From Fonsecaea monophora (Eukaryota; Ascomycota; Eurotiomycetes; Chaetothyriales; Herpotrichiellaceae): a DNA stretch of 64,000 nt. The stretch is taken from assembly GCF_001642475.1 (NCBI RefSeq), contig NW_019173946.1:62001-126000 (forward strand), in the 5' to 3' direction. Shown here one piece after another: positions 1 through 10,350 of the stretch. Each line of letters opens with the position of its first letter. The stretch's first letter is position 1. The notes below the pieces were generated by a model. That model was not told where the DNA came from. It was given only the letters and a program-made list of their open reading frames with translations, and searched no databases. Position numbers and translations under genes: made by a program.

Positions 1-275
1 TCTCGCTTTCTCGCTTGGGAAGTCTGTCTAGAGAAGGGAGTGTGAGGACTGTGGGCACTGTCTATATGGAGCGAATCTCGTCTCCAGGCCAAAAAAAAAA
101 GTAATAACGACTCAAAGGCGAGACGTGGATCTTTTTCCTAGAGAATATAGAATTATAACAGAAAAAGAAAAAGAAAAAGACACTGCTGTACAGTTTCTGA
201 TATTCTGACCTCCAAAAAATCAAGAAATATCCGTCTCAAAACCCGCAGAATGTTCTACGGGGCGAGATCATCTAT
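1..275. other. Window edge, 3' flank of the racemase gene
   Basis: No gene is visible. The stretch is A-rich in places and contains a short tandem GAAAAA-type repeat at about 161-180. It most likely is the 3' UTR and terminator region of the minus-strand gene that follows. Confidence 0.4.
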
Positions 276-1479
276 CTACAGCTTACTCTTTTCTCTCTTC
301 TCAAAGCTGCCATTAGCCGACACGGTATAGTCCTTTCCGCTGCTCCAGCCCAGCCACTCGCTCAAGGCCTGTTCGCCACCTTCACCCGGCTTTAACGCCT
401 TGCCGTACCATTGCATTTCGACTTTCCGTGCCGGCGACGCAGTCAGCCCGACGATCGGCCGATGCTCGTAGCCGGCGGCCTCCATTTCTGCGTGTTCGAG
501 TACGGGCGCACAGCACGCGTCGGTTCCGTCAAAGATGGCCTCCCACTCCTTGCGGGTCTTCTCCTTGAACCGCTTTGTGAACAGCTCGCGCATATACGGC
601 CAAGAACGCTTGTCTTCGCGGGCGAGCTTGCCCGGGACGACTTCTGCCTCGGTGAAACCCAACCCCTTGAGCAGCAACTGCCAGAATTGTGGCTCCAGCG
701 CACCGACAGACATGTACTTGCCCGCATCCTTGCACTCGTAGCTCCCATAGTACGGGGCGCCTCCGTCTAGTTGGTTGGTGCCCCGCTCCCCGCTCCACAT
801 GGGCGTCTTCGTCAAGAGTCTTGGAAACGTGGCGAGGAAACTAGCACCATCCACCATGTTTGATTCGACGACTTGTCCCTTCCCACTTGTTGCGCGGTGG
901 ATCAGTGCTAGAAGGACACCCGTGAATGCGGCATGACCGCCACCAGCAAAGTCTGCAAGGATATTGGCGGGGTGTGCAGGCGGAGAACCCTTCGAACCAA
1001 GCATCGACAGCACACCAGACACGGCGAGGTAGTTGATATCGTGACCGGCCATGGCAGAGTATTTCCCATCGCGACGGAATCCAGTCAGTCTGACCACGAT
1101 GAGGCGAGGATTTTTCTTGAGCAGCACAGTCTCGGGATCCAGACCAAGTTTCTCGAGCACACCTGGTCGGAAGGGGTCGATCAGAACGTCCACATTTGGA
1201 ATGAGGGAGAGGAAGACGGCGACGGAAGCAGGGCTCTTCAGGTCCAATGCGATGGAACGCTTCCAGCTGGTCAGGAGATCACCACCGCTAGAGTTCGGTC
1301 GATCGACACGCAGGACACTGGCGCCCCAATTCGCGAGGAGCAGACCACAAAAGGGACCTATATCGATTGATGAGTGGTCTTGCCATATGAGCTGCTTGAG
1401 AGAAGAGGGTTGCGTTACCTGGAGCCAATCCAGCGAGTTCGAGGACGCGGACGCCTGTTAGAGGTGGACTGGCAGTCAT
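276..1479 (-). CDS. Alpha-methylacyl-CoA racemase-like CoA-transferase family III protein, peroxisomal
   Basis: Two exons, 1419-1479 and 276-1357, joined across a 61-bp GT..AG intron (1358-1418), give 380 aa, the usual length of the family. The family III CoA-transferase/racemase fold is indicated by the N-terminal GVRVLELAGLAPGPFCG segment, the AGHDINYLAVSG motif (its His is the expected catalytic base), a GGGG-like ADFAGGG loop, and NMVDGASFL (its Asp is the expected catalytic acid). Known members interconvert 2-methyl-branched acyl-CoA epimers before beta-oxidation. The protein ends in Ser-Lys-Leu, a canonical PTS1 signal, so import into peroxisomes is inferred. Its start faces the membrane-protein gene starting at 2328. 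It could instead be a CoA-transferase with another acyl substrate. Confidence 0.86.
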
Positions 1480-2327
1480 TGTGGCGGATTAATTGGAGAA
1501 CTCAGAGAAGCTGACGCCAGAACAGAAATATACATTTTTATCAGAGAACTTCAACTCATATTGTACTCGGCACCACCTGTGGTGCACCTGCGCCAGTGAG
1601 CGCGGCCTCGTGGATGCCGAAGTGACCGAGGCTCATCGAAATCTGGGGAGCCGACGAGCCCGAGTGGGAAGACTACCTATGGCAGGTTTGCCGGAAGTTC
1701 CTTGTTCGGTCTAACCTGTTTCGACGCCTCCATACTAAACACCAAGTATCGAACACCGAGGATACGACACACTGCCTTGTATCGATCACGTTTCTAATAT
1801 GCCCTTTGGTTTCCTCGAAACAGTCACGCAAAACTGTACAGTCATCCTCACTGCCATCCTGCATCATGCAAGAGCCCTTGATTTCTGATTTGAGAAAAAA
1901 TGGCCAGCCTACCCGTCGGTGCCATCACCGAGTCCCCTCAACGCGAGTGGCACGAGTACAACCTGGTCAGGCGTGCCATTCCGCTCTCTGCCTGCTCATC
2001 TATGAGCAGGGAGCCAGGGTCAATTTCCCTGTTCAATGAACGCACTCAGTGTTCTTAAAGCTGGACGTGATTTTGGCTCCAAGACCTGTATGCCAGCCCT
2101 GGAAGCACAGGAATTTGTTGTTGGGATGAGCCATCCTGAAGTCAATAGCCCCTAGAGCGCTCATCAGGCCGAGATTGCTCAAATATATTGTCTCTCTGTC
2201 CCATATCTGAAGACTGTCAAAGGTACAGAGCTGTCACCTTATTTTCCCGTCTCCATTCGAGCCTTTTGTTGGTCACGAACATTTTGAACCCTCGGGCCAA
2301 AATTTCTCCCCAGAAAAGCATTGCCGG
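1480..2327. other. Divergent intergenic region
   Basis: About 850 bp between two divergent start codons (1479 minus, 2328 plus). No convincing ORF or RNA gene. It should contain both promoters; I see no clear TATA box. Confidence 0.4.
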
Positions 2328-4355
2328 ATGGGTATGCAACTTAAGCAGGTCTTCACCTCAGCCTGGTCTGCGCTTCGGAAAATACCCCATCACGTCGGCC
2401 ATGTAGGGCTTCTTGCTTTGCGAAAAGCAAAGCTCCAGATCCTACCCCAGTTGACAAAATGGAAGGGACAAAAGGAAGAACCGAAGGTTGTCTTGTACAA
2501 ACATCGCGGCATTGCCATATTGGGCATTCTAACTCAGGCTGCATCTCTCGGCGGCGTCTTGACGCTATTGATCTTGAATGTCAAGACTTTGTTCATTGGA
2601 AGTCTTTCCACGTCGGCGGTGACTGCCTTTCAATTTGCGGCCAAATTGTTGGAGTTGCTGATGCAGGCTTCACTAGCTGTTGTCTTGCTCGATGTGATCC
2701 GCTGGCAAATCGTTCGGAATCAAGACCTTCCGCTCGGGGGGCTCGTGGCTCCCTTGCGCATTGCAGACGTGTCATATCTCTGGTCTCTGGAACTCTGGGG
2801 TTCTCTGACCTCGAAGACCTGGCGAGGCTACCGCAAAGCATACTTGGGCCTCTTGATATTTGGCACAGTCGTCCTCGCTGCCCTAGTTGGCCCTTCGGGG
2901 GCAGTCGCCCTTGTTCCTCGTCAAATCACGCATTCTACTGCTGAATACCTCAACATTTTGAATCCTCAAGATAACCTCTTCCCTCTCACTGCCAGCTTTC
3001 TGTAAGTGCCCCTTTTGTCCTCTTCTCAGACGTTGCTTGTTGATGCTCTCGGCTCTCTTAGTGACACAGGCGCCGCTTTCGAGCAAGGCATCACGCAGCT
3101 TAGCCAGTTCTTCGGCCCTGGCCCATACCGGCTCCTTGACTCGGAAGGCATACGACTATTTGAAACACCCTCTGATCTAGGTTTGCCCCGGCCTGCAGCG
3201 ACGGTCCCTTCCCGCCACATGTCGTATATTTTGCGATCACAGAGTGCGAACCTGCAAAAAGACTCGGCCTCTCCGTTCAATGTCTTGACGATGAAGACTT
3301 CTCAAGCTCTCGTTCAGAGTGCCTGCAACGAGAACGACCTATACGACTTGAAGCACAACCAAACATACCTGTCTTTTCCGAGTTCGGAAGCACCACTGGA
3401 TAAGCTCGTTACATGGGGTGAAACGCTTGGACACGCTACGGTCAACGGCACGATTCTGTTCTTCACGAATCTGGCTCCTTCATCTCCTTCACGGAGTTCC
3501 ACTCTCATGATCTATGGGACGACAGAACCCGTTGACCGAAGCTACGTGGCAACAGCGTATGCTTGCATGATCGATGCGACGTGGACCAGTGTGACGCTGA
3601 ACATATCGGCCGCCGACAACAGCTATAGTCAGATCAATTATGTGCTCCAGACGCAGTACGATGGTGGCATTCCGCAACATCAGAAGATCGACCTTCCACA
3701 TGCTTGGACTGATCAGCTTCGATCCGCCATTTTTGCCTCTCAGACCGCGCTCGACTTCCTCAAAAGCCATCTTTACCCAGCACAAATGATCGCCTTGGCC
3801 CTTGCCAATGGCGACGCCGACTATCTCCAGTACCACGGTGTGGTTCTCAAGCGTGACGATGGCAGGGATCCTGACACACAGGCCCTGTATACATATCTGG
3901 ACAAAAGACATGCTTGGGGTCAGTACGCCGGTGTCTCGATTGACATTGACCAGAATGCTGCATTGTCCAACCCCCCTTCTCTCACGTACCAAGTGGTGTA
4001 TCAGTCGCAGCACGGCTTCGGTTACAATGCCGAGGCGATTACTGTGCAGCTATCGCTCGCAGTGCTCGGTCTATTCTGTGTCTTCGTAGCGACGCACATG
4101 TTTCTACTGCTTTTCACCGGCTACACCGGGACCAGCTGGGATAGTATCAGTGAATTGCTGATGCTAGGTTTGATGAGTCGAAAGCCGCAATACCTAGGCT
4201 CTCATACCAGCGCGGGTTTGGATACCCTCAACATATTCCGTGAGCCGGTCAGTGTCAAGGTGAATGATGAGGGATATGTGGAACTGGTGTTCGAAAACGA
4301 CGCAGCTGGCAAGTTGGGGAGGAATGCGCCTGTAGTGGTCAACAAAGCTTATTGA
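2328..4355 (+). CDS. Multi-pass membrane protein with large ectodomain, function unknown
   Basis: Two exons (2328-3001 and 3062-4355) with a 60-bp intron (GTAAGT..CTTAG) restore one frame of 655 aa. The N-terminal 60 residues are basic. Hydrophobic segments lie at about 63-95, 100-130 and 165-195, followed by a polar region of about 370 residues with several N-glycosylation sequons, then a last membrane segment near residue 560-585 and a cytosolic tail. The layout (three N-terminal TMs, lumenal or extracellular domain, one C-terminal TM) is common among uncharacterised Pezizomycotina proteins. I recognise no enzymatic motif. A gene with a comparable layout lies at 30969-32875, but I see no clear sequence identity between them. 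Confidence 0.75.
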
Positions 4356-4855
4356 TTCTGAGGTGCGATCAGTCGCAGATCTTGTAGCGATGATGCTATA
4401 CAATACCAGAAGCTGAAGGGAGGTAAGGAGGAGTCCCCAATACCAATTGAGGTGAATTGTTACCTCTTCATAAGAAGGCTCCCTCTGATGACTCTCTACC
4501 TTTGTCGGCCATGTCCCCTTGTGTTCTCCAACATACCACGACCAGCACCACAAACGATCGCTGCCGACGTAAAGGCCCAGCATAACGGACAACTTGAGAA
4601 ACGATGACAAAAGGTCGGAGGGAGGTGCTCGTTTGCTCGATGGTTTCGTCCAGAAGGAAGTCACTCTGGCCTACTCAGACTCGCCGTGCAAGAAGGGGGT
4701 AGCCAGCATATCGTTCCTATGGACCTTCCTTCCGACCCTCGCGGGCAGGCACAGTGGCAGGCAACTTCTGTCACCTCATTCTGCTAGTATTCGTACTTCG
4801 ACGTCCATTCCTACACCAACACATCTCAGTATACCTCTTTTTATTCTTATTCAAC
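4356..4855. other. Intergenic region between tandem genes
   Basis: About 500 bp, with no coding signal. The last 60 bp before the GH16 start are T-rich, as in fungal 5' leaders. Confidence 0.35.
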
Positions 4856-5795
4856 ATGCGTGCTCCAGAGATTGCAGGATTTTACGTGGAGTGGTCCGAC
4901 GAATTCTACGGCACAGCTGGCACGCCTCCCAGCTCACAATACTGGAGCCTACAAACTCCCTCGATCAATTACAACAGCGAGTTGCAGAGCTACACCAATT
5001 CGACCAACAATGCCTACCTCGACGGAAATGGTCAACTCTGTATTGTTCCTCAAAAGGTGAACGGACAATGGACCTCTGCTCGTCTATATGGCAACCCTAG
5101 CTTTCAATGTGACAATAACCGCAAGATGATCTTCGCCGCCCACATCAAGCTTGGCCAGAACCCGCCGTGGCAGCAGCAAGGGATTTGGCCTGCTTGGTGG
5201 GCACTGGGCCAGTCGATACTTGAGGATGGAGAATGGTGAGCTCCAAATTCGCCTTATTCTGCTGTGCTGTTACAGAAGTCTCTTACACTGCATACTGCTT
5301 CAGGCCGAAATGTGGTGAATGGGATATCTTGGAGCTCTGCAACGGCAGCTATACGAACCAATGTGAGTCGTGATGGATTCTGTCCAAGCCAGGTGTTTTG
5401 GGCCTGCTAGAACACTCACTGATCATTGGGAAACATCAGCTTCAATCCACCAACTTGACGAAGCGGGAAATCACACCGTAAGCCATGGAACTATCAACTT
5501 CGATCGCCGAGATTATCACACCTTTGCCGTCCTCATCGATCTCAGCTCGGATGACTATAGCCAACAGTGCATCAAGTTTCAGCTCGATGGCCAGACCTAC
5601 TTTACTGTTCAAGGGGATGCGTCGAGTGAGGCAGCCAGCCAATGTTGGGATAGATGCGCGCGAAGCCCGTTCTTCCCCATCCTCAACATCGCTGTGGGGG
5701 GTGATCTTCCAGGATATCCCAACGATGATACACTTCCTGGTGTGGATAGCGGCATGACGATTCAGTGGTTGGCTGTGTACAAATCATGGTATTGA
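4856..5795 (+). CDS. GH16-family glucanase-like protein without signal peptide
   Basis: Three exons (4856-5235, 5304-5362, 5440-5795; introns of 68 and 77 bp) give 264 aa. The catalytic GH16 signature appears across the second exon as GEWDILEL, with the nucleophile Glu, the assisting Asp and the acid/base Glu in the E-x-D-x-x-E spacing. Upstream WPAWWALG and downstream FDGQTYFTV-like and GGDLPGYP segments also fit the GH16 beta-sandwich. Family members cut beta-1,3 or mixed glucans or remodel walls. The first ATG gives MRAPEIAGFYVEWSDEF, which directly enters the domain and is not a signal peptide; no earlier in-frame ATG exists in the open frame. Either the enzyme is intracellular or an upstream signal-peptide exon was missed. 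Confidence 0.82.
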
Positions 5796-7755
5796 ACCAC
5801 GATGCTGGCTCGTACCTTGTCCGATGGAGTGAAATTTCCAACCAAAGCATCAAAGGTCACCAGGAGCATTAGGCAAGGCTACGTCTGGTCGTGTTGGTAG
5901 ACTTCCTGCAGTTGGAGGTCCTTGTGAGGTAGAGCTTTACACGTCAGAATATCAGATGTCAACCTTTGCAGAGATTGTGATGTGCTTCATCGTATGTCAA
6001 GTGCACATTAACGGAACCATGAACCCTTTGCTATCACTGGACATTAGTTTACAAAGTGAGGATACGAGAAAATGGATGGGTGAGAGGTAGCTAGGTCCAT
6101 GGTCCACGAGACATGAGACATGGTAGATCTCCGCCATATCCACCAACGTAGATACCTGTGAGTACTGGGTAGGTATCCCAACATCTCAGGATGATAGAGG
6201 CGTCAAGATAGGTTAGCCCATGTCAAAGCAAGGCCAAAGGAAGGTCAAGGCGGAGGCAATCGAACAACAAATAATGGTATGGTAGACCCCATTACTTGGT
6301 CCTTGGTCCTTTGGTAGTCGTACCCGTAGATGGATGTATTACGGTGTCCTCCATGGAGTGGCTGGCTGCTCGGTATCTACATACTCAGGCCGTACGTACG
6401 CACTGTAGGTTAGGTTGAGATATAATGAGTATTTACCTCGTCCGTACCTACCTAGACCAAGGTACATGGTTGGTATTATCATTACATACGAGTGATACAT
6501 AGTGAGACACTGTCGGGATCAGAGGATCGAATTACAACGAGTTGTCTCACTCAATTGACAAAGCACCAAGCCAGACAAGGGTTCTTCTTCACATCTTCCT
6601 TCTTCTCTGCCCTTTCCTACTTACTCTCAAGAAACCTTTCCCGTGCCATGGCTGCCGCAGAGAAGACCGTGCGTTGTCCGCCGGGAGAGCTCGAGCTATT
6701 CTTTCTCTCTCGCTCAAAATCCAATCCAAGGCGAAATATATTATTAGTGGTTCTTGTAAAAAGCAAAAAGTCATAAGAACTTCGTAACTGGCGTGACAGG
6801 ACCAGAAATATGCTGTCTTGTGGTGCCAATTGGCTCAAAAGTCGCCTGCCGCCCACACTATCTGCAACAAAACATTTGGCCCTGCAAGAACTGTGCATGC
6901 CAACGACGATCATGAGTGGATGAGGACGGCATTATTTTTCCGGTCCTCTTTTTTTTGGTCTCCATCAGGCTAAGAAGAACCTGGTAGTGCTAACCCAATA
7001 TACAGCGTTTAGTCCAAGACGGCGGGGCCGCTGTACTTCACGATAGTGGCTTTCTGGCTGGTAGGGTTACCCTTGATTGAAAGGTTAGGTCGGTCTTGTA
7101 CTGTAACTTTCCTGTGGTTTGTACTTTATCATGTCCGTGCGGGCGGGCAGTAAAGTTGGACGTGCAGAAAAAGCACCTAGTCGTTTTAGAGGGAGGTGAT
7201 AAAGAATAATATACCTCGCATCGCATCGCATGGACCGCGCATTGCATGGTGCATTATTCACCTCGAGGCTCTTCCTTTCAATACACTGGGTTATTGGATA
7301 GAGAAAAGGCGGTCAAGGGCAGGGCAAGGCAAGAATCCAGCTCGAGCTCCAGTTTCAGCTTCCTCTTGACGCTCGAGTGAGGCAGGGATCAGTTCGCTTG
7401 CAAATCAGTATTGGAGACGAGAAAGTTGCTCGCTTGGCATGTGTGGGAAAGAAGAGGGGAGCTGAGCGGCCCCCGGCACGCGCAGGAGAAGAGTCAGAGG
7501 ATCGACCTAGGTATGAGTGCTGGAAGGAGACAACGAGTTAGTTCCATCTGAGGGTCAAGTGAGGGTGTCGGAGCCTTTCCTCGTACCTAAGCATTATTGA
7601 ACCAAGGTGCAATTGCTCCGTTCCCACAGCGGCTGGAAGTGGTCGGTAGGTACGAGGTACTTGGGTAAGTAAGGTCTGTGGGTAGGTGGGCAGGTGGGAA
7701 GGTAGGTGTGGGTGCGGTGCCATGGTGCGGTTGGGTTCATGAACAAACATTGAAC

Positions 7756-7770
7756 GCATGCATGCATGCA
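7756..7770. repeat. (GCAT)n microsatellite
   Basis: Nearly four tandem GCAT units, alternating purine-pyrimidine and self-complementary. Confidence 0.7.
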
Positions 7771-8420
7771 CCCCACGTCTACGTCTTGCCCGCCACTCAC
7801 CACCCACCCACGTGCGTCACTCTTTTTTAAGCATTGGAATATCGTTCGATGAGCTTGATACGAGTAGGTACATGTGAGCTGAAGCTTGGAGTCGGACATT
7901 TTTCGTTTCCACATTGTGTGCTGAGCACGGAGAATTATACGCGAGAACGCATTTCATGGAGAAAGCGGAGTGAATGAAAAGGCGATCGATTGACCAAGCA
8001 AGCTGAAAGGTAGATGTGGACGGTACTTACTATCGTAGAGAGAATACGAGTAGGCATCTCGTCATCTCATCTCCCTGTGGTGCGTGCTCGGTACGAAATA
8101 ACCTTGTACTCAGAACCAGTCTCTACTCAGTACAGAGCACGCGGAGAGAGAAGCGGAGATCAGCTGCTATCATATCCGCGCCTTCCACTACTTACGAGTA
8201 GGTACAGATGTAGCACGCCAGAAGTAGTTTGGGTAGGGGAGCAACGAAGAACCAGGCCTCTGCCTTGATCTGCTCCCTGTGAGCTTCTACTAGGCTAGCC
8301 CTGGGAGCCCTGGCAAACAAACCTGGCAGCCCTGGCTCTTCACTCGTAGGTGCCCCTAACCCTGGGTCCCTGGGCGCTTGGGTACCAGGGCAACTGAGCA
8401 ACAGAGCACCCCGACGGGGA

Positions 8421-8440
8421 TCTGGACTCTGGACTCTGGA
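8421..8440. repeat. Short tandem CTGGACT repeat
   Basis: Three units of about 7 bp (TCTGGAC type) in a row. A second short repeat, GCCTAGCG/GCCTAACG, follows at about 8462-8490. Confidence 0.6.
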
Positions 8441-9192
8441 GATGCGTGAAGTACCCATGTATGCCTAGCGATGCCTAGCGGTGCCTAACGTTAGTGGTAC
8501 AAAGATGCTAGTGGGGCGTAGCTAGTGATGTTGCGTGTTTGCGGGTGTTGTCGTCATCCCTTCCAAGGGCACCCAGTACCAGGCACCAAGGGTGAGACAG
8601 CTTGACAGGTTCGCTTATTAGTGCGCGGCAACAGCTGCATTGCATTGCTTATCAACTTAGCCCTCACCACCTGCAGAAGTCCATCTTCACAAACCTGTTC
8701 TTGTGCCTCCAACATGGCCATCGAGGAAGCATTCCACGGCCCTAGCTTCGTGATCCTGGCTTCGGCAAAACCGCAACAAGGACCATGAGATATGAATTTC
8801 AACTGATACAACCACTCGTTTATTGGTACATTCTCACCCTTACTGGTGTGATCTGTTCTCATTGTAGGGGAATGGCTCAAGCAGAGCCGCCTCAATCACC
8901 CAGAACATCTTGTCCCCCGCGTCGTGCTGCTCTCATTGACCCGCGGCAGACGGCCATTAGCTAGTCCAAGCTCTCTCATTATCGTTAAAGCCATAGTACG
9001 GCCTCATGGCCGTGGCTTTCTCCATATCCTCGTCGTAACTGGCATGCTTCATCGTCACCAACTGCCAATCTGATCCCCTTCGTATTTGTGCGCCCAAAAG
9101 TGAACTCCCAAGAATGCTTGCCACAGCTAGAAAGTAAAATGAGGCCAGCCAAAGTAGAAGATGCGTGATAAAAATAACAAGACCACCGTACA

Positions 9193-10350
9193 TCAGTCGT
9201 CGATATCTGGATTCGCCACAAACAGCCTTACTCCAGGCTGACCCATGCTCATCGTCCGCTCGTCCACGCTCCCTCTTCTGCGCAGATCCTCAGCTTTCTT
9301 CGCTTGCTCCAGTGCCCGTTGCACAGCGCTGGGACCAGAAATCTCCTTCAGCTCGCCGAATGAGTCCTCACTCTCCCTACCAGGGGTAGACTTGTCGCTG
9401 TGGATGAAGTAGTCGTGCTTCGCATCTTCGGCGTTTTCCGCGTCTTCTGGGATACCTTGCCCTGGTGACCCTTCGCTAGGTGGTGTGCTTGTACTGCTAA
9501 ATCGTCCTTGATCTGGACGTGGATACCCACTCCGGTATTTGGCGCTGTTGGTGCTGCTTCTCCCACTGCCAGTCCGGGCATGTACCATACTATTGTCGCC
9601 AGTCAAGCTTCGTCCTTCCTCTTCTTCATCGCCCAGTGCTTCGTTGGCACTTAGTCGTACAGGCACAGACGCGCCGGTTAGGTTCGCCGGGACATACCCG
9701 GGTGCTTTCGGGACACCGCCGTGTCTGATCTTGCCAACCACGCCACCTGACGAGATGGTGCTTGTCCGTCCGCCATGACCAACACTCTGAACCTCAAGGG
9801 CCGCGCGGTGTTTGGCTGCTTTCTGGGCAGCGGCAAGCCGGGGGTCGATGTTTTGAGCTCGATCGCACCAAACGGTTGCCTTTTGTTTTCGCATCAGTGC
9901 TACGTACGATGTAGGGCTATTCGTGGCTGTCGAGCGGCCAGACGTAGAACGACGTGGGATGCTGGCGGCCGAAGATGTTGTGCCCTGTCTGTGCATGCTC
10001 ATCGTGGCATTCGAAGTGGAGGAATGACGCGAATGTGACGAGGTGGAGGGAATTCGAGAATGGCCTGTGCCAGACGGCACAGTGACAATGGTCACAAAAG
10101 AGTTGGAGGGAGGCAGGGTGTTTGAAGAGACAGTCCGTGAGTGATGGTGGTTGCTGATCGTTCGCGCCGGCGCTATGGGAGAGGCGGTGGTCGCAATGTA
10201 GGATTTTCGCTCGGGGCGAGTAAAGGCGCCGTCAGCCACCGACGGCGCAGGATGAGGCGGCAAAGAGGAAATAGGGGCGGGAGAATGTGAGTAAGGGAAG
10301 GAGAGTGTGGGATCTGGGATATTTGTCCCAGCTACTGTCAAGACGCTCAT
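9193..10350 (-). CDS. Conserved fungal Ser-rich protein, function unknown
   Basis: A single exon of 385 aa. The open frame extends upstream to 10491, but the first ATG in it is at 10350 (MSVLTVAG), so I use that start. The first 170 residues are rich in Ser, Thr, Pro and His and look disordered. The core at about 155-190 (MRKQKATVWCDRAQ, then DPRLAAAQKAAKHRAA) and the extreme C-terminus (GVRLFVANPD) are the parts I associate with conserved uncharacterised ascomycete proteins. A short helix-prone segment lies before the end (RALEQAKKAEDLRRR). No TM or signal peptide. Function unknown. Confidence 0.7.
   Translation of the reverse strand: MSVLTVAGTNIPDPTLSFPYSHSPAPISSLPPHPAPSVADGAFTRPERKSYIATTASPIAPARTISNHHHSRTVSSNTLPPSNSFVTIVTVPSGTGHSRIPSTSSHSRHSSTSNATMSMHRQGTTSSAASIPRRSTSGRSTATNSPTSYVALMRKQKATVWCDRAQNIDPRLAAAQKAAKHRAALEVQSVGHGGRTSTISSGGVVGKIRHGGVPKAPGYVPANLTGASVPVRLSANEALGDEEEEGRSLTGDNSMVHARTGSGRSSTNSAKYRSGYPRPDQGRFSSTSTPPSEGSPGQGIPEDAENAEDAKHDYFIHSDKSTPGRESEDSFGELKEISGPSAVQRALEQAKKAEDLRRRGSVDERTMSMGQPGVRLFVANPDIDD

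Larger units (their letters stand above)
5796..9192. other. Long gene-poor intergenic region with dispersed TAGGTA/TACCTA motifs
   Basis: About 3.4 kb without a coding region I can support; the ORFs present are short and lack family features. The DNA carries many GTAGGTA/TACCTAC copies (for example around 6165, 6405, 6435, 7645, 7865, 8195), a CGTACGTACG palindrome near 6392, a GCATGC run at 7756-7770, and a CCCTGG-rich patch at 8290-8400 followed by short direct repeats at 8420-8490. No tRNA or transposon is visible. Confidence 0.45.

Noticed and set aside
3002..3029. A 28-bp intron with GTAAGT..TCAG in the first membrane-protein gene
   Set aside because: Too short to be spliced; the AG at 3060-3061 gives a 60-bp intron and keeps the frame.
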